64,000 nt of DNA from Rhodobacteraceae bacterium CCMM004. GTDB taxonomy: Bacteria; Pseudomonadota; Alphaproteobacteria; Rhodobacterales; Rhodobacteraceae. Position 1 is the stretch's first letter. The number at the start of each line of letters is the position of its first letter. The translations under genes and the position numbers were made by a program. The notes below the pieces were generated by a model. The model worked only from the letters and a program-made list of their open reading frames with translations. It was not told the DNA's origin and made no database searches. Where the stretch lies: NCBI GenBank assembly GCA_004005435.1, contig RZWH01000010.1:1-64000 (forward strand). Reading direction: 5' to 3'. Below are positions 43,967-53,902 of the stretch, in pieces.

Positions 43967-45186
43967 CGCGTGTCTCCTTGAGGTTCGAGGATAAGATCGC
44001 GGGTCACCATTACGCGCACGGGAAACCCCGGCCGGACCGTGAGCGTGGGCGGGATGTTGAGCTGGCGCTGGACGATGGCCTCGCCCGCGCGGGCGATCGT
44101 ATCCTGGGTGCCGTCGCGGATTGCGTCGGCAATCTCATCGCCACCATCTTCACCGGTCTCGAGGCCGATATTAAGGATCGTGGCGAGACCGGCCGCGCGA
44201 AACAGTTGGCCCCAATGGTTGTCGACACCGTCTTCGAGCCCGGCATATCCCGCCTGATCCGTACCGGGCTGGCGTTCGAGCACGATGGAGCGTCCGTCTG
44301 GGAGTATCAATCGGGTCCACGCCAAGAGGACACGCCGCTGACCGGTTTCCACACGGCTATCATATTCGCCGAGTAGCCGCGCGCCCTGCGGGATCAGCAG
44401 GAACTGGCCGGTCGGGCTGTCATAGACATTGGCTGTGACCTGCGCGGTGATCTGTCCCGGAAGATCGGACCGCAGGCCGGTCAGAAGTGCAGCCTCGATG
44501 ACCGATCCCGCTTGCAGAACGTAAGGGCTTGGCGGAGCCTGCAGCCGATCTGCGGCGGTGGTCCTCCGGTCGACCTCACGATCCAAGAAGGTTTCCTTTC
44601 GTCCCGTCATGTCCGGTTGCCGTGTCTGCCCGACAGATGCCGGGAATAGACCTTGTTGCCCGTGCGTTGGAGGTGTCATGGGTGCGATCGGTTGCTGCGC
44701 AACACCCGCGCCGCTCGTCCTTGCATCGGCGAAGAGAGTTGCGAGCCGCGCCGCCTCCGCTTCCTGCAACCGCAGTTGCTCTTCGGGATCAACGGCGGGG
44801 CCGGTGGCCGGCACGACCGGCACGGGTTCACCCCGCCGCTGCGCAGAAAGAACCGGGCGTCCCAGCTCTCCTGGAAGCGGTGGCCCGAGTTGTGGGATCG
44901 ACGCGTAGTCGCGCGGCAGACCCAAAAGACCCTCGGCCTCCTGGACTCGTTCCGTCGAGAAGAGTTCTGACGGCCCATCGCCCGGATCAGATCCTTGCAA
45001 GGCGACAATCAGGATCGAACCAATGCCGAGCCCGCCCACGACGGCGAGAACCGTGATGGCCTTGCGCGAGAGCCGCATGACGCGTGGCGGATCGGGCCGC
45101 AGGCGCAGTTCCTTGGCGATGTCCTGTTCGGTGCGTGGCGGCTCTTCGGGGCGGTCGTCTTGTTGCTGGTTTTCGGTGCCGGTCAT
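43963..45186 (-). CDS. trbI: Conjugal transfer protein TrbI (VirB10-like)
   Basis: TrbI spans the envelope in the type IV secretion core. The 407-residue product has a cytoplasmic N-terminus, one TM (AITVLAVVGGLGIGSILIVAL, about 43-63), a Pro-rich periplasmic linker and the VirB10 C-terminal domain (AGSVIEAALLTGLRSDLPGQ, FLLIPQGARLLGEYDS, DNHWGQLFRAAGLATIL). It lies between trbG and DUF2274 in operon order. Confidence 0.95.
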   Translation of the reverse strand: MTGTENQQQDDRPEEPPRTEQDIAKELRLRPDPPRVMRLSRKAITVLAVVGGLGIGSILIVALQGSDPGDGPSELFSTERVQEAEGLLGLPRDYASIPQLGPPLPGELGRPVLSAQRRGEPVPVVPATGPAVDPEEQLRLQEAEAARLATLFADARTSGAGVAQQPIAPMTPPTHGQQGLFPASVGQTRQPDMTGRKETFLDREVDRRTTAADRLQAPPSPYVLQAGSVIEAALLTGLRSDLPGQITAQVTANVYDSPTGQFLLIPQGARLLGEYDSRVETGQRRVLLAWTRLILPDGRSIVLERQPGTDQAGYAGLEDGVDNHWGQLFRAAGLATILNIGLETGEDGGDEIADAIRDGTQDTIARAGEAIVQRQLNIPPTLTVRPGFPVRVMVTRDLILEPQGDTR

Positions 45187-45189
45187 GGC

Positions 45190-46248
45190 TCAGCGGTCCT
45201 CATCGGGACGCCACGCGGAAACCACGCGTTCCGCGCTCTGCTCGCTGCGCCGGACTCCATCGGTCCGCACGATCCGGACGACGCGCTGGCGGTCTCCGAG
45301 ACGCAACTCGGCTGCGGCGAAGAGCCGGTCAACGATCATGTAGTTGCGCCGGATGCGGTAATTGACGAGCTGGCCGTCCCCTTCCGGTCCGATCACGAAG
45401 AGCGGCGGCATCTCGCCCTGGCCGATCCCGCGTGGGAACTCGATGAAGACCTGTCGTCCGTCATCGAAGGCCCGGCGCGGCCGCCAGGGCGCGCGATCCC
45501 CCGTTATCCGGTAGCGGAAATTGATGTCGTCGAGATCGACATTGCGCCCGATCGGAAGGCTGGCTTCCGCGCGATCGTTCTGGCGGCGCAAGGCGATCAG
45601 TTCGTCTTCGGGGTATTGCCAGGATACCGAAGCCATATAGGCCTGCGGCGTCGCGCGCAGCTCCAGGTGATAGGTGCGCCGGTCGGTGTTGATGACCAGA
45701 TTAGTTACGAGGTCGGGCCGTGTCGGCTTCACGAGCACATGAATGCGGCGGTTATCGCCGGAGCCGCTCTCGGTGTCGCCGATGATCCATCGTGCAGTGT
45801 CGCCTGCTGCGATCGGGCCACTCCCAACAAGGCTCTCACCCGCCTGTAGCGCGATGTCCGTGACCTGGCCGGGAGAGGTGTAGACCTGATAGAGCGCCCC
45901 GGAGCTGTAGGGATAGAGCTGGACGGCGTTGATGAAGCCGTCGCGGACCGGTTCGATCCGGGCGGCTGCGTTGGCGTTGGTCACGCGCTCTGTTGGTTCC
46001 GCCGCTTCTGCCGGCCGATCGTCGGCATCGACCCGCATGAGCTGGCCGGGCAGCGGTAAAGGCTCGGGTGTCTCGACGATCCGAACGGGCCGCGCCGGTT
46101 CCGCGATCAGCGTTGCGGCGACCGGATCGTCATATGCGATCTCCGGTGGTTTGAAGGTGGCGCACCCGGCCAGCATCGAGCCGGCGAGTAGTGTCGTGAT
46201 GGAAAGTTTGCCTGACATGCAGATTTGGCGTGTTATGCAATCACTCAT
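45190..46248 (-). CDS. trbG: P-type conjugal transfer protein TrbG (VirB9-like)
   Basis: The 352-residue protein carries a lipobox-like LLAGSMLAGC near residue 28 and a VirB9/TrbG domain (LVNIDTR-like strand LVTNLVINTDRRTYHLELRA, FIEFPRGIGQGEMPPLFVI, RRNYMIVDRLFAAAELRLGD). The ATG at 46248 was chosen because GGGAGAA lies 7 nt upstream and it overlaps trbF by 4 nt; an ATG at 46218 is the alternative. It would form part of the outer-membrane core complex. Confidence 0.94.
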   Translation of the reverse strand: MSDCITRQICMSGKLSITTLLAGSMLAGCATFKPPEIAYDDPVAATLIAEPARPVRIVETPEPLPLPGQLMRVDADDRPAEAAEPTERVTNANAAARIEPVRDGFINAVQLYPYSSGALYQVYTSPGQVTDIALQAGESLVGSGPIAAGDTARWIIGDTESGSGDNRRIHVLVKPTRPDLVTNLVINTDRRTYHLELRATPQAYMASVSWQYPEDELIALRRQNDRAEASLPIGRNVDLDDINFRYRITGDRAPWRPRRAFDDGRQVFIEFPRGIGQGEMPPLFVIGPEGDGQLVNYRIRRNYMIVDRLFAAAELRLGDRQRVVRIVRTDGVRRSEQSAERVVSAWRPDEDR

Positions 46249-46931
46249 TGGGCGTTCTCCCTTGACCAGTTGATGGCGTGGACGAAGACGCCGAGGGGGT
46301 TTTTGCGGAGGCGTTCGGCATCGCGGGGTGGTTGGACGACGACGCTAAGGATGCCGGTCCAGCGTTCGGTGACGGCGAGCTGTCCGTTGACGTAGCGGCG
46401 TTCGGTCCAGGCGACGCGGAAGCTGGAGTCGGAGGCGCGGATGACGCTGGAGATCTCGGCTGTGACCTGGACCTCACCGACGCTTGCGAAGGGGTTATTC
46501 TCCCGGGCGAAGTCGTTGAGGGCGACAGAGCCTCGATCGGTGGTGAAGTCGTAAGCACGCAACCAGTTCTGACGCAGGACTATGGGATCGGCGGGCACCT
46601 GGCGGACATTCTCGATGAAGCGCGCGAGGTGGAAGGCGATCTGCGGATCGGTGGGGCGGTAGTTAGCGGTGGCGGGTGCCACGGCTTGGGCTGCCCCAAG
46701 TCGATCGACCTCGACGACATAAGGGACGATCGTGCCTTGTGTGGACTGCCAGACCAGCGCGAGACCGAAGGTCGCGGTGGTGGCGAGGCACCCGATGGCC
46801 ATGAAGCGCCAGTTTCGCGCTTGGACGCGTGCCGAGCCCATGCGCTCATCCCAGACCTGGGCGGCTTTCTGGTAGGGAGTCACCGGTTCCGGGGTCTTGG
46901 CGTATCGCACGCTGGGTCGCTTGAATTTCAT
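46245..46931 (-). CDS. trbF: Conjugal transfer protein TrbF (VirB8-like)
   Basis: The 228-residue protein has one TM (RFMAIGCLATTATFGLALVW, about 43-62) and a periplasmic VirB8-like domain (VPYVVEVDRLGAAQAV, FHLARFIENVRQVPADP, RVAWTERRYVNGQLAVTERW). It overlaps both trbG and trbL by 4 nt. It is an inner-membrane assembly factor of the secretion channel. Confidence 0.94.
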   Translation of the reverse strand: MKFKRPSVRYAKTPEPVTPYQKAAQVWDERMGSARVQARNWRFMAIGCLATTATFGLALVWQSTQGTIVPYVVEVDRLGAAQAVAPATANYRPTDPQIAFHLARFIENVRQVPADPIVLRQNWLRAYDFTTDRGSVALNDFARENNPFASVGEVQVTAEISSVIRASDSSFRVAWTERRYVNGQLAVTERWTGILSVVVQPPRDAERLRKNPLGVFVHAINWSRENAQ

Positions 46932-48217
46932 GATCTCTCCGAAAGGCTGATGGCCGTGCCCGCGCCGCCGCCATCGCCGGAGCGGATGGCGTGGGCGGCG
47001 ACGGCAGTGCCGTGTTGCAGGCTCTGTTGGCGCTTCATGCGGCGTGCCCAGGCGGGCGGTCCGTCATTTGCAGGCGTCGGCATGGAAGACGGGGAATTGC
47101 TGAACTTTCCGCCGGTGGCCTCGAAGGCGGCGCGCGAGCCCGAGCGATAGCTGTCGCCGACGGCGCGTTTGAGCGGGCTGATAGCGGTATTGACGCCCGC
47201 CTGACCAACGGCGGCCATGCCGCTCGCAGCCTTCCCGGTCGTGGACGTGCCCGAGGCTGCACCGATCTTGAACGCGGTCGAGGCGCCGCCAGCGACGGCG
47301 GACCCACCGCGCAGAGCGGCTCCACCGGCGGCCCCGGCCATCTTCGCGCCCGCGAGGCCGCCTGCGACCACGCCGCCTGCTGCGAGACCGGCGCCGACCG
47401 CCGCGCCTGCGCCCAACTGCGGCCCGCCGGAGACGATACCGTTGGCAATGCCGGGGCCGAAGATGCCGAGGGCCAGCAGCGACAGGGCTGCGAGAACGAC
47501 GGCCATCGCGTCCTCGATGGTCGGCTCGCCCGTGAACCCTGCGGTGAACTCGCCGAAGATCGTCGAGCCGATGCCGACGATGACGGCGAGCACAAGCACT
47601 TTGACTCCCGAGGAGATCACCAGCCCGAGCACGCGCTCGGCCATGAAGGCGGTCTTGTTGAAGAGCCCGAAGGGCACGAGGATAAAGGCTGCGAGCGTCG
47701 CGAGCTTGAACTCGATCAGCGTGACGAAGAGCTGGATCGCGAGGATGAAGAAGGAGAGCAGCACGACGATCCAGGCGAAAAGCAGGATCGAGATCTGGAT
47801 GAAGTTCTCGAAGAAGGAGACGAAGCCCATCAGGTCGGCGATGGATTCCAAAATGGGCTGACCGGCTTCGAGCCCGACGGCGGCGATGCGTCCCGGCTGC
47901 AAAAGTTCACCCGCGCCGATCGCGCCGCCGGTGGCGACGAGGCCCAGCCCCGCGAAGCTCTCGAAGACAATCCGGGCGAGCGCATTCCAGTTGCTGATGA
48001 TGTAGGCGAAGACACCGACGAAGAGCGTCTTCTTGACGAGGCGGGCGATGATGTCGTCGTCCGCACCCCAAGCCCAGAAGAGAGCGGCGAGCGTGACGTC
48101 GATCACGATGAGCGTGGTAGCGAGGAAGGCGACGTCGCCGCCGAGCAGGCCGAACCCACTGTCGATATAGGTCGTGAAGACCTCAAGGAACCGATCGATG
48201 ACACCGACGCCGTCCAT
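46928..48217 (-). CDS. trbL: Conjugal transfer protein TrbL (VirB6-like)
   Basis: The 429-residue polytopic protein has the TrbL pattern: N-terminal IDRFLEVFTTYIDSGFGLLG, several TM helices to about residue 270, a Gly/Ala-rich cytoplasmic or periplasmic stretch, and a polar C-terminus (WARRMKRQQSLQHG). It is the likely inner-membrane channel component. It overlaps trbF by 4 nt and follows trbK. Confidence 0.93.
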   Translation of the reverse strand: MDGVGVIDRFLEVFTTYIDSGFGLLGGDVAFLATTLIVIDVTLAALFWAWGADDDIIARLVKKTLFVGVFAYIISNWNALARIVFESFAGLGLVATGGAIGAGELLQPGRIAAVGLEAGQPILESIADLMGFVSFFENFIQISILLFAWIVVLLSFFILAIQLFVTLIEFKLATLAAFILVPFGLFNKTAFMAERVLGLVISSGVKVLVLAVIVGIGSTIFGEFTAGFTGEPTIEDAMAVVLAALSLLALGIFGPGIANGIVSGGPQLGAGAAVGAGLAAGGVVAGGLAGAKMAGAAGGAALRGGSAVAGGASTAFKIGAASGTSTTGKAASGMAAVGQAGVNTAISPLKRAVGDSYRSGSRAAFEATGGKFSNSPSSMPTPANDGPPAWARRMKRQQSLQHGTAVAAHAIRSGDGGGAGTAISLSERS

Positions 48218-48220
48218 GAC

Positions 48221-48499
48221 CTACTCCGTGTCCGAGTTGTTGATGGAGGTGCCGAAGAATCGGCGGCGGTTCTCCTCCCAGGCGGCTTGGCAGGTTGTGT
48301 AGGTTTCGAGCGCCTCCGGGCTCAGCGCCCGGCAGCGTTGCAGCGTGGCCCGAAGCGGATCCTCCGAAACCACCGCCGCCGGATCGGCCGCACGCTCTTC
48401 TTCTAGGGCGCGCTGGAGTTCCATCGCCGCCGTGAGCGCGGCGATCGCACCCAGGGCGGTGGCGATGCTTTTCAGCGTGGTTTCGGCGGACAGCTTCAT
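48221..48499 (-). CDS. trbK: Putative entry exclusion protein TrbK (alternate type)
   Basis: The 92-residue product sits between trbJ and trbL, where Tra/Trb elements encode the TrbK-alt family. It has an N-terminal hydrophobic segment (ATALGAIAALTAAM) and a Cys pair (LQRCRALSPEALETYTTCQA) followed by WEENRRRFFG, as in that family. It would reduce redundant transfer between identical donors; the exclusion role is by analogy. Confidence 0.8.
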   Translation of the reverse strand: MKLSAETTLKSIATALGAIAALTAAMELQRALEEERAADPAAVVSEDPLRATLQRCRALSPEALETYTTCQAAWEENRRRFFGTSINNSDTE

Positions 48500-48505
48500 C
48501 GCGGC

Positions 48506-49285
48506 CTACCGGAACATCCGCACGGTGGTCGGCTCGTAGCCGGAACTGTAGTCGAGGAAGCGGTCGAGGTTCTCGCGCGCCTGCGCTTCGGCCGTCGCCA
48601 CCCGCGCGGCTTCCAGCGATTGCGCGCGGTTCTGCGCGGCGATGGCCGCCGTCAGGTCAGAGATCTGCTGGCTCTGGAGCGCTAGAAGCTGATTGCCAGC
48701 TTGCGTAGCCTGCAATGCGCCGGTCGCGGCCTGGCTGCGACCAACGAGCGCCTGCATCTCGGCACGGGCGGTCTCAATGTTGCCGACGACGCCTGCCTGG
48801 ACCTTGAGGGCATCCTCGAACCCGGCGACCGAGGTACGCCAACGATCCTGCGCGCCCGCGATCATCTCGTCGAAATCGCCGCGCGCGGCTGCCGCGCCGT
48901 AATCCTGGGTGAAGGCCTCGTCGATGGTCGCTACGTCATGGGCGATGCGCTGTGCCTCGCCCAGAAGTTGCTGCGTTTGCTGCACCGAGGATTGCAGGCG
49001 CGAGAGGGAGGAATAAGGCAGGCTCGCGAGATTACGGGCCTGGTTGACCAGCATCTGTGCCTCGTTCTGGAGCTGGGCGATCTGGTTGTTGATCTGCTCC
49101 AGCGTCCGCGCGGCGGTCAGAAGGTTTTCGGCATGGTTGGTCGGGTCGTAGACGATCCCGCCGAACCCGCCGCCGAAGAATGCGTGGGCGGGCGGTGCCG
49201 TGGCCGGGGTCAGCGCGATCGCGCTCGACAGTAGCAGGGCTGCGGCAGCGCGTCCGGCGAGTTTACGTGTCTTCATTCTGAACAT
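48506..49285 (-). CDS. trbJ: P-type conjugal transfer protein TrbJ (VirB5-like)
   Basis: The 259-residue exported protein has a signal peptide ending HAFFGGG, VYDPTNHAENLLTAARTLEQ, and a long coiled-coil region with repeated Gln. It is a minor pilus component. The ATG at 49285 is preceded by GGAG at 7 nt and lies 23 nt inside the trbE 3' end, so translation is coupled. Confidence 0.93.
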   Translation of the reverse strand: MFRMKTRKLAGRAAAALLLSSAIALTPATAPPAHAFFGGGFGGIVYDPTNHAENLLTAARTLEQINNQIAQLQNEAQMLVNQARNLASLPYSSLSRLQSSVQQTQQLLGEAQRIAHDVATIDEAFTQDYGAAAARGDFDEMIAGAQDRWRTSVAGFEDALKVQAGVVGNIETARAEMQALVGRSQAATGALQATQAGNQLLALQSQQISDLTAAIAAQNRAQSLEAARVATAEAQARENLDRFLDYSSGYEPTTVRMFR

Positions 49286-51749
49286 TTTCAGTCTCCTTTT
49301 CGGTCGTGGGGGATGGGGTGGCCTCGATCATGGCGTCGGAAGGACCGAGCAATTCGGTGGCCCAGCCGAGATCGCGCCGGGCGAGCCAGGCGGCGGCAAA
49401 GCCGTCACGCCCGTGCTCTTCGAGGATCGGGTCGATGGCGGCGTGATCGGATTTCGAGGAAGCCGCCGTGAAGGCGAGCGCGACCTCGCCGAGACCGAGC
49501 GCAAAGAGCCGATTGCCGCGGCGTGACTGGCAGTAATAATCGCGCTTCGGCGTCGCGCGTGCGATGATCTCGATTTGCCGGTCGTTCAGGCCGAAGCTGC
49601 GATAGGTTGCCGCGATCTGCGGCTCGAAGGCGCGCTCGTTGGATAGGAAGATGCGGCTCGGGCAGCTCTCGACGATGGCGGGCGCGATGTCCGAACCCTC
49701 GATATCGGCGAGCGATTGGGTGGCGAAGATGACGGAGGCGTTCTTCTTGCGGAGCGTTTTCAGCCATTCGCGCAGTTGCGAGCCAAAGGTTGCGTCGTCC
49801 AAAGCGAGCCAGCCCTCGTCGACGATGATTAGGCTCGGCCGCCCGTCGAGGTGGGCTTCTATGCGGTGGAAGAGATAGACGAGGACAGCGGGAGCAGCGG
49901 CGGAGCCGATCAAGCCCTCGGTCTCGAAAGCCTGGAAGTCGGCTGTGCCGAGAGCTTCGCTTTCCGCGTCGAGCAAGCGCCCGAACGGACCGCCGAGGCA
50001 GAACGGGGCCAACGCGCGTTTCAAATCGTTTGATTGCAGCAAGACCGAGAGGCCGGTCAGCGTGCGCTCCTCGATCGGGGCCGAAGCCAGCGATGTCAGA
50101 GCCGACCAGAGATGATCCCGTGCGACCGGGTCGATGGTGACGCCTTCTCGCGCGAGCAGCCCGGCGAGCCAGTCCTGCGCCCAGCTGCGTTCCGCCGCAT
50201 CGTCGATCCGCGCGAGCGGTTGCAGCTGGACCGCGTCGTCTTCGTCCGACAGCGCCAGGCCAAGGTCTTCCCAATCCCCGCCGCAGGCCAGGGTTGCGCA
50301 GCGGATCGAGCCGCCGAAATCGAAAGCGAAGATCTGCGCGCCTTCATAGCGGCGAAATTGCAGCGCCATAAGCGCCAGCAGCACGGACTTGCCCGCGCCA
50401 GTCGGTCCCACGACGAGCGTATGGCCGACGTCACCCACATGGGTAGAGAAGCGAAACGGCGTCGAGCCTTGGGTCTCGGCGTAGAAGAGCGGCGGGCCGT
50501 CCAGATGATCGTTGCGCGCCGGCCCGGCCCAGACCGCTGAGATCGGGATCATGTGGGCGAGGTTCAGTGTGGAGATCGGCGGCTGACGGACATTAGCATA
50601 AAGATGCCCCGGCAAGGAGCCGAGCCAAGCCTCCACCGCGTTCAGCGTCTCCGGGATGCAGGTGAAGTCGCGACCCTGCACGACCTTCTCGGCGAGCTTG
50701 ATCTTGGCGTCCGCTGCGCGCTCGTCTTCGTCCCAGACGGTGATGCTTGCGGTGACATAGGCCGCGCCGACGATATCGCTTCCCAGCTCTTGTAGCGCTT
50801 CGTCTGCATCGAGCGCCTTGTTGTCGGCGTCCGAGTCCAGAAGCGTCGAGGCTTCGTTGGTCATCACCTCCTTGAGGATCGCGGCGACCGATTTGCGCTT
50901 GGCGAACCATTGGCGGCGGATGCGGGTGAAGAGCTTGGTCGCGTCAGTCTTGTCGAGACAGATGGCGCGCGTTGCCCAGCGATACTCGAAAGCCTGCGCG
51001 TTGAGCTCGTCGAGCAGGCCGGGCCAGGTCGAGGTCGGAAACCCGACGATGGACAGCGTGCGCAAATGCGCGTTGCCGAGCTTCGGAGCTAGACCGGCGA
51101 CCAACGGCTCGTCGGCGAGATATCCGTCCAGATGCATCGGGGTTTCGGGGACGCGGACGGCTTGCCGCCGCGTCGAGATCGTCGAATGCATGTAAGAGAG
51201 GGTGTCCTCGTCGGTGAGCCAAGCGGCTTCCGGCATGAATCCTTCGAAGAGGTCGAGCAGCCGATCGCTGCGGGACCGAAACGCGGCGAGATGCTCGCGC
51301 GGGTTTGCACCCTTGCTCGGTGCATCCTCGAACAGCCATCCGCTGGCGCGGCTTGTGTCGTCCGCAGGCGGCATCCAAGTCAGCGTCAGGAAATAGCGGC
51401 TCTCATAGTGGGATGACGCTTCCTCGAACTGCGCGCGGCGCTCTGCATCGACCAGCGCCGAGACCGGATCAGGAAACTCGGAGAGCGGATACTCGCGTGC
51501 CGGGATGCGCTGTGCTTCGACGAACACGGCCCAGCCCGACCCCAGACGTCGAAGCGCGCTGTTGAGGCGGGCCGCGGTCGAGACCAATTCCGATGGCGTC
51601 GCGGAGTCGAGGTCCGGTCCCCGGAAGGCTGCCGTCCGCTGGAAGCTGCCGTCCTTGTTGAGGATGACGCCGTCAGCAATCAGCGCGGCCCAAGGCAGGA
51701 AATCCGACAGCAGCGCGGCTTTGGAACGGTATTCGGCGAGGCGCATCAT
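49263..51749 (-). CDS. trbE: Conjugal transfer ATPase TrbE (VirB4-like)
   Basis: The 828-residue ATPase powers pilus and channel assembly. It shows the N-terminal TrbE region (LPWAALIADGVILNKDGSFQ), Walker A GPTGAGKS at 448-455, Walker B LIIVDEGWLAL in the C-terminal half, and VIFATQSLADIEGSDIAPAI. The start is ATG 51749 (MMRLAEY); the longer open frame upstream overlaps trbD and is not family-like. Confidence 0.95.
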   Translation of the reverse strand: MMRLAEYRSKAALLSDFLPWAALIADGVILNKDGSFQRTAAFRGPDLDSATPSELVSTAARLNSALRRLGSGWAVFVEAQRIPAREYPLSEFPDPVSALVDAERRAQFEEASSHYESRYFLTLTWMPPADDTSRASGWLFEDAPSKGANPREHLAAFRSRSDRLLDLFEGFMPEAAWLTDEDTLSYMHSTISTRRQAVRVPETPMHLDGYLADEPLVAGLAPKLGNAHLRTLSIVGFPTSTWPGLLDELNAQAFEYRWATRAICLDKTDATKLFTRIRRQWFAKRKSVAAILKEVMTNEASTLLDSDADNKALDADEALQELGSDIVGAAYVTASITVWDEDERAADAKIKLAEKVVQGRDFTCIPETLNAVEAWLGSLPGHLYANVRQPPISTLNLAHMIPISAVWAGPARNDHLDGPPLFYAETQGSTPFRFSTHVGDVGHTLVVGPTGAGKSVLLALMALQFRRYEGAQIFAFDFGGSIRCATLACGGDWEDLGLALSDEDDAVQLQPLARIDDAAERSWAQDWLAGLLAREGVTIDPVARDHLWSALTSLASAPIEERTLTGLSVLLQSNDLKRALAPFCLGGPFGRLLDAESEALGTADFQAFETEGLIGSAAAPAVLVYLFHRIEAHLDGRPSLIIVDEGWLALDDATFGSQLREWLKTLRKKNASVIFATQSLADIEGSDIAPAIVESCPSRIFLSNERAFEPQIAATYRSFGLNDRQIEIIARATPKRDYYCQSRRGNRLFALGLGEVALAFTAASSKSDHAAIDPILEEHGRDGFAAAWLARRDLGWATELLGPSDAMIEATPSPTTEKETENVQNEDT

Positions 51750-51753
51750 CGGG

Positions 51754-52023
51754 TCACACCCCCATCCAGGTCGGATAACGGAGGTGGCGGCGCGCGACGT
51801 CTGCGATCTGCGCGTCATGCTTGGCAGCATAGACCGCGAGCATGTGGCCGATGGCCCAAAGAACGAGCCCGACGAGCCAGAGGCGGAGGCCCAGACCCAC
51901 GGCTGCCGCTATGGTGCCGTTGGCGATCGCGATGGTTCGCGGTGCGCCGCCCAGGAGGATCGGCTCAGTCAGTGCGCGATGCACGGGCGCGGTGAAGCCG
52001 GGGATATCGGTCGGATCGCTCAT
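51754..52023 (-). CDS. trbD: Conjugal transfer protein TrbD (VirB3-like)
   Basis: The 89-residue protein has VHRALTEPILLGGAPRTIAI and two adjacent hydrophobic helices (IAAAVGLGLRLWLVGLVLW), the TrbD/VirB3 pattern. It is an inner-membrane protein acting with TrbE. It overlaps trbC by 4 nt. Confidence 0.94.
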   Translation of the reverse strand: MSDPTDIPGFTAPVHRALTEPILLGGAPRTIAIANGTIAAAVGLGLRLWLVGLVLWAIGHMLAVYAAKHDAQIADVARRHLRYPTWMGV

Positions 52024-52355
52024 ACGAGGACGCCGCCGCCGAAGGAGAAGAAGGACAGGAAGAAGCTCGATGCGGCGAACGCGATCGACAGACCGAAGAC
52101 GATCTGCACGAGCCGACGCGCGCCACCCGAGGTGTCGCCGAAAGCGAGCGTCAGACCGGTGATGATGATGATCATGACCGCGACGATCTTAGCGACCGGG
52201 CCTTCGATCGATTCGAGGATAGCCTGGAGCGGCGCTTCCCAGGGCATGCCGGAGCCTGCGGCCTCGGCCTGTCCGGTGGCCAGCAGGAAGCCGACCGCAG
52301 CGGCGCTCACATAGATTGGCCAGCGGGGATAGAGGAGATTGAGTCGGGTGGTCAT
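52020..52355 (-). CDS. trbC: Conjugal transfer pilin TrbC (VirB2-like)
   Basis: The 111-residue pro-pilin has a signal region ending GQAEAAG, then MPWEAPLQAILESIEGPVAK and two hydrophobic helices. TrbC pilins are processed by TraF, encoded at 58667. It overlaps trbB by 4 nt. Confidence 0.93.
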   Translation of the reverse strand: MTTRLNLLYPRWPIYVSAAAVGFLLATGQAEAAGSGMPWEAPLQAILESIEGPVAKIVAVMIIIITGLTLAFGDTSGGARRLVQIVFGLSIAFAASSFFLSFFSFGGGVLV

Positions 52356-53335
52356 GTGGCGGTTCCTTTCGGGTTGTCGAGAAGGGAGTGGAGCGCGTAG
52401 TCGCCGGCGTCGGTGAGGCCCGTGACGCGTGCGAGATCCGCAAGGCGGCGATCGCTGCCGCGTCCTTGAAGGACGGCGAGCACATCGATCGTTTCCGCGA
52501 TCAGGGCACGCGGGACGGTGACGACGGCTTCCTGGATGAGCTGTTCGAGGCGGCGCAGCGCGCCGATGGCCGAGCCCGCGTGGATGGTGCCGATCCCGCC
52601 CGGATGGCCGGTTCCCCAGGCTTTGAGAAGATCGAGGGCTTCGGACCCGCGCACCTCACCGATGGGGATGCGATCCGGGCGCAGGCGAAGAGACGAGCGG
52701 ACGAGATCAGACAGCGTCGCGACGCCGTCCTTGGTGCGCAGGGCGACCAGATTGGGCGTTGTGCATTGGAGCTCGCGCGTGTCCTCGATCAAGACGACGC
52801 GATCGGAGGTCTTGGCCACTTCGGCCAGCAGCGCATTGGTGAGTGTCGTCTTGCCCGTGGATGTGCCGCCTGCGACGAGGATATTGGCTCGGGATGCGAC
52901 GGCTTCGCGCAATGCACCGGCTGCGGCGGAGTCCATGATCCCGGCGCGGACATAATCGTCTAGCGTGAAGACAGCGACGGCGGGCTTGCGGATCGCGAAC
53001 GTGGGCGCGGCGACGACCGGAGGGAGCAATCCCTCGAAGCGGTCGCCGGTTCTGGGTAGCTCGGCGGATACTCGCGGCGCGTCCGCATGGACTTCGGCTC
53101 CCACATGATGGGCGACGAGGCGAACGATCCGCTCGCCATCGTCGGCGGTAAGCGTGGCGCCCGTATCGCAGAGACCCTCGCCGAGCCGGTCGACCCAGAG
53201 GCGTCCGCATGGATTGAGCATCACTTCGACGACGGCGTCCTCGTCGAGCCAGGCGGCGATATCGGCGCCGAGCGCTGTGCGGAGCATGCGGGAACCGCGC
53301 TCGATCGCTGCTGATTTGAGAGTGTGGACGGTCAT
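52352..53335 (-). CDS. trbB: P-type conjugal transfer ATPase TrbB (VirB11-like)
   Basis: The 327-residue hexameric secretion ATPase has a VirB11 N-terminal domain ([20 protein letters not shown]), Walker A GGTSTGKT at 156-163, the Asp box [12 protein letters not shown], and the His box [16 protein letters not shown]. It is the first gene of the trb operon; 135 bp separate it from the CopG-type gene. Confidence 0.95.
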   Translation of the reverse strand: MTVHTLKSAAIERGSRMLRTALGADIAAWLDEDAVVEVMLNPCGRLWVDRLGEGLCDTGATLTADDGERIVRLVAHHVGAEVHADAPRVSAELPRTGDRFEGLLPPVVAAPTFAIRKPAVAVFTLDDYVRAGIMDSAAAGALREAVASRANILVAGGTSTGKTTLTNALLAEVAKTSDRVVLIEDTRELQCTTPNLVALRTKDGVATLSDLVRSSLRLRPDRIPIGEVRGSEALDLLKAWGTGHPGGIGTIHAGSAIGALRRLEQLIQEAVVTVPRALIAETIDVLAVLQGRGSDRRLADLARVTGLTDAGDYALHSLLDNPKGTAT

Positions 53336-53470
53336 TGGCGGCCCCGCATCTGGTTACGGGGTCGATCAAGAAGACCGCTAAAGGATCAGTCGCAACAGGT
53401 TTGAGGGCGTAGTAGTGTGGTGGCGTAGAGAGGCAGGCATAAGCGCATTTTGCATGAAGTCGCGATGGCT

Positions 53471-53899
53471 TCAGACAGTGGATGTTCGGTCTGGTATGTC
53501 GTCCGAGACTTCCTTGGTAAGCGTTTTTCCCTTTGCGAGTCGCCGCCCAAGTGCCTCCACGAACCCGTCATAGCGTTCCTTGCCTGTGGACTGTGCCGCC
53601 TCGCGCATCTCGTCGGGCAATGGCGGCGTGGTCGTCAGCCAGAACTTGATGAAGAGCGCCATCGCCTCGTTCCCGATAGACTGATTTCGTTCCAACCGCT
53701 CGACCGCGCGGGTCAGCCGATCGAGGCGGCGAACAATCGCCGCCTCCCGCTGATCGGCTCCATCGGGCGACAGGAATGCGGCGAGCGCCGCTTCCACGAT
53801 TTGCGATTTCGAGACCTTCCGGCGGGCGGCCAACGCCTCCAGTTCACCCGACAGAGCCGGATCGAAATACACATTCAGGCGGTCTTTCTTCACGGCCAC
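53471..53899 (-). CDS. CopG/ribbon-helix-helix protein of conjugation module
   Basis: The 142-residue protein has an N-terminal RHH motif (RLNVYFDPALSGELEALAAR, KVSKSQIVEAALAAFL), then a coiled coil and a C-terminal ERYDGFVEALGRRLAKGKT. Such proteins lie between trbB and traG in this ICE class and probably regulate transfer genes or assist the relaxosome. It starts 3 nt after the traG stop. Confidence 0.88.
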   Translation of the reverse strand: MAVKKDRLNVYFDPALSGELEALAARRKVSKSQIVEAALAAFLSPDGADQREAAIVRRLDRLTRAVERLERNQSIGNEAMALFIKFWLTTTPPLPDEMREAAQSTGKERYDGFVEALGRRLAKGKTLTKEVSDDIPDRTSTV

Positions 53900-53902
53900 A
53901 TC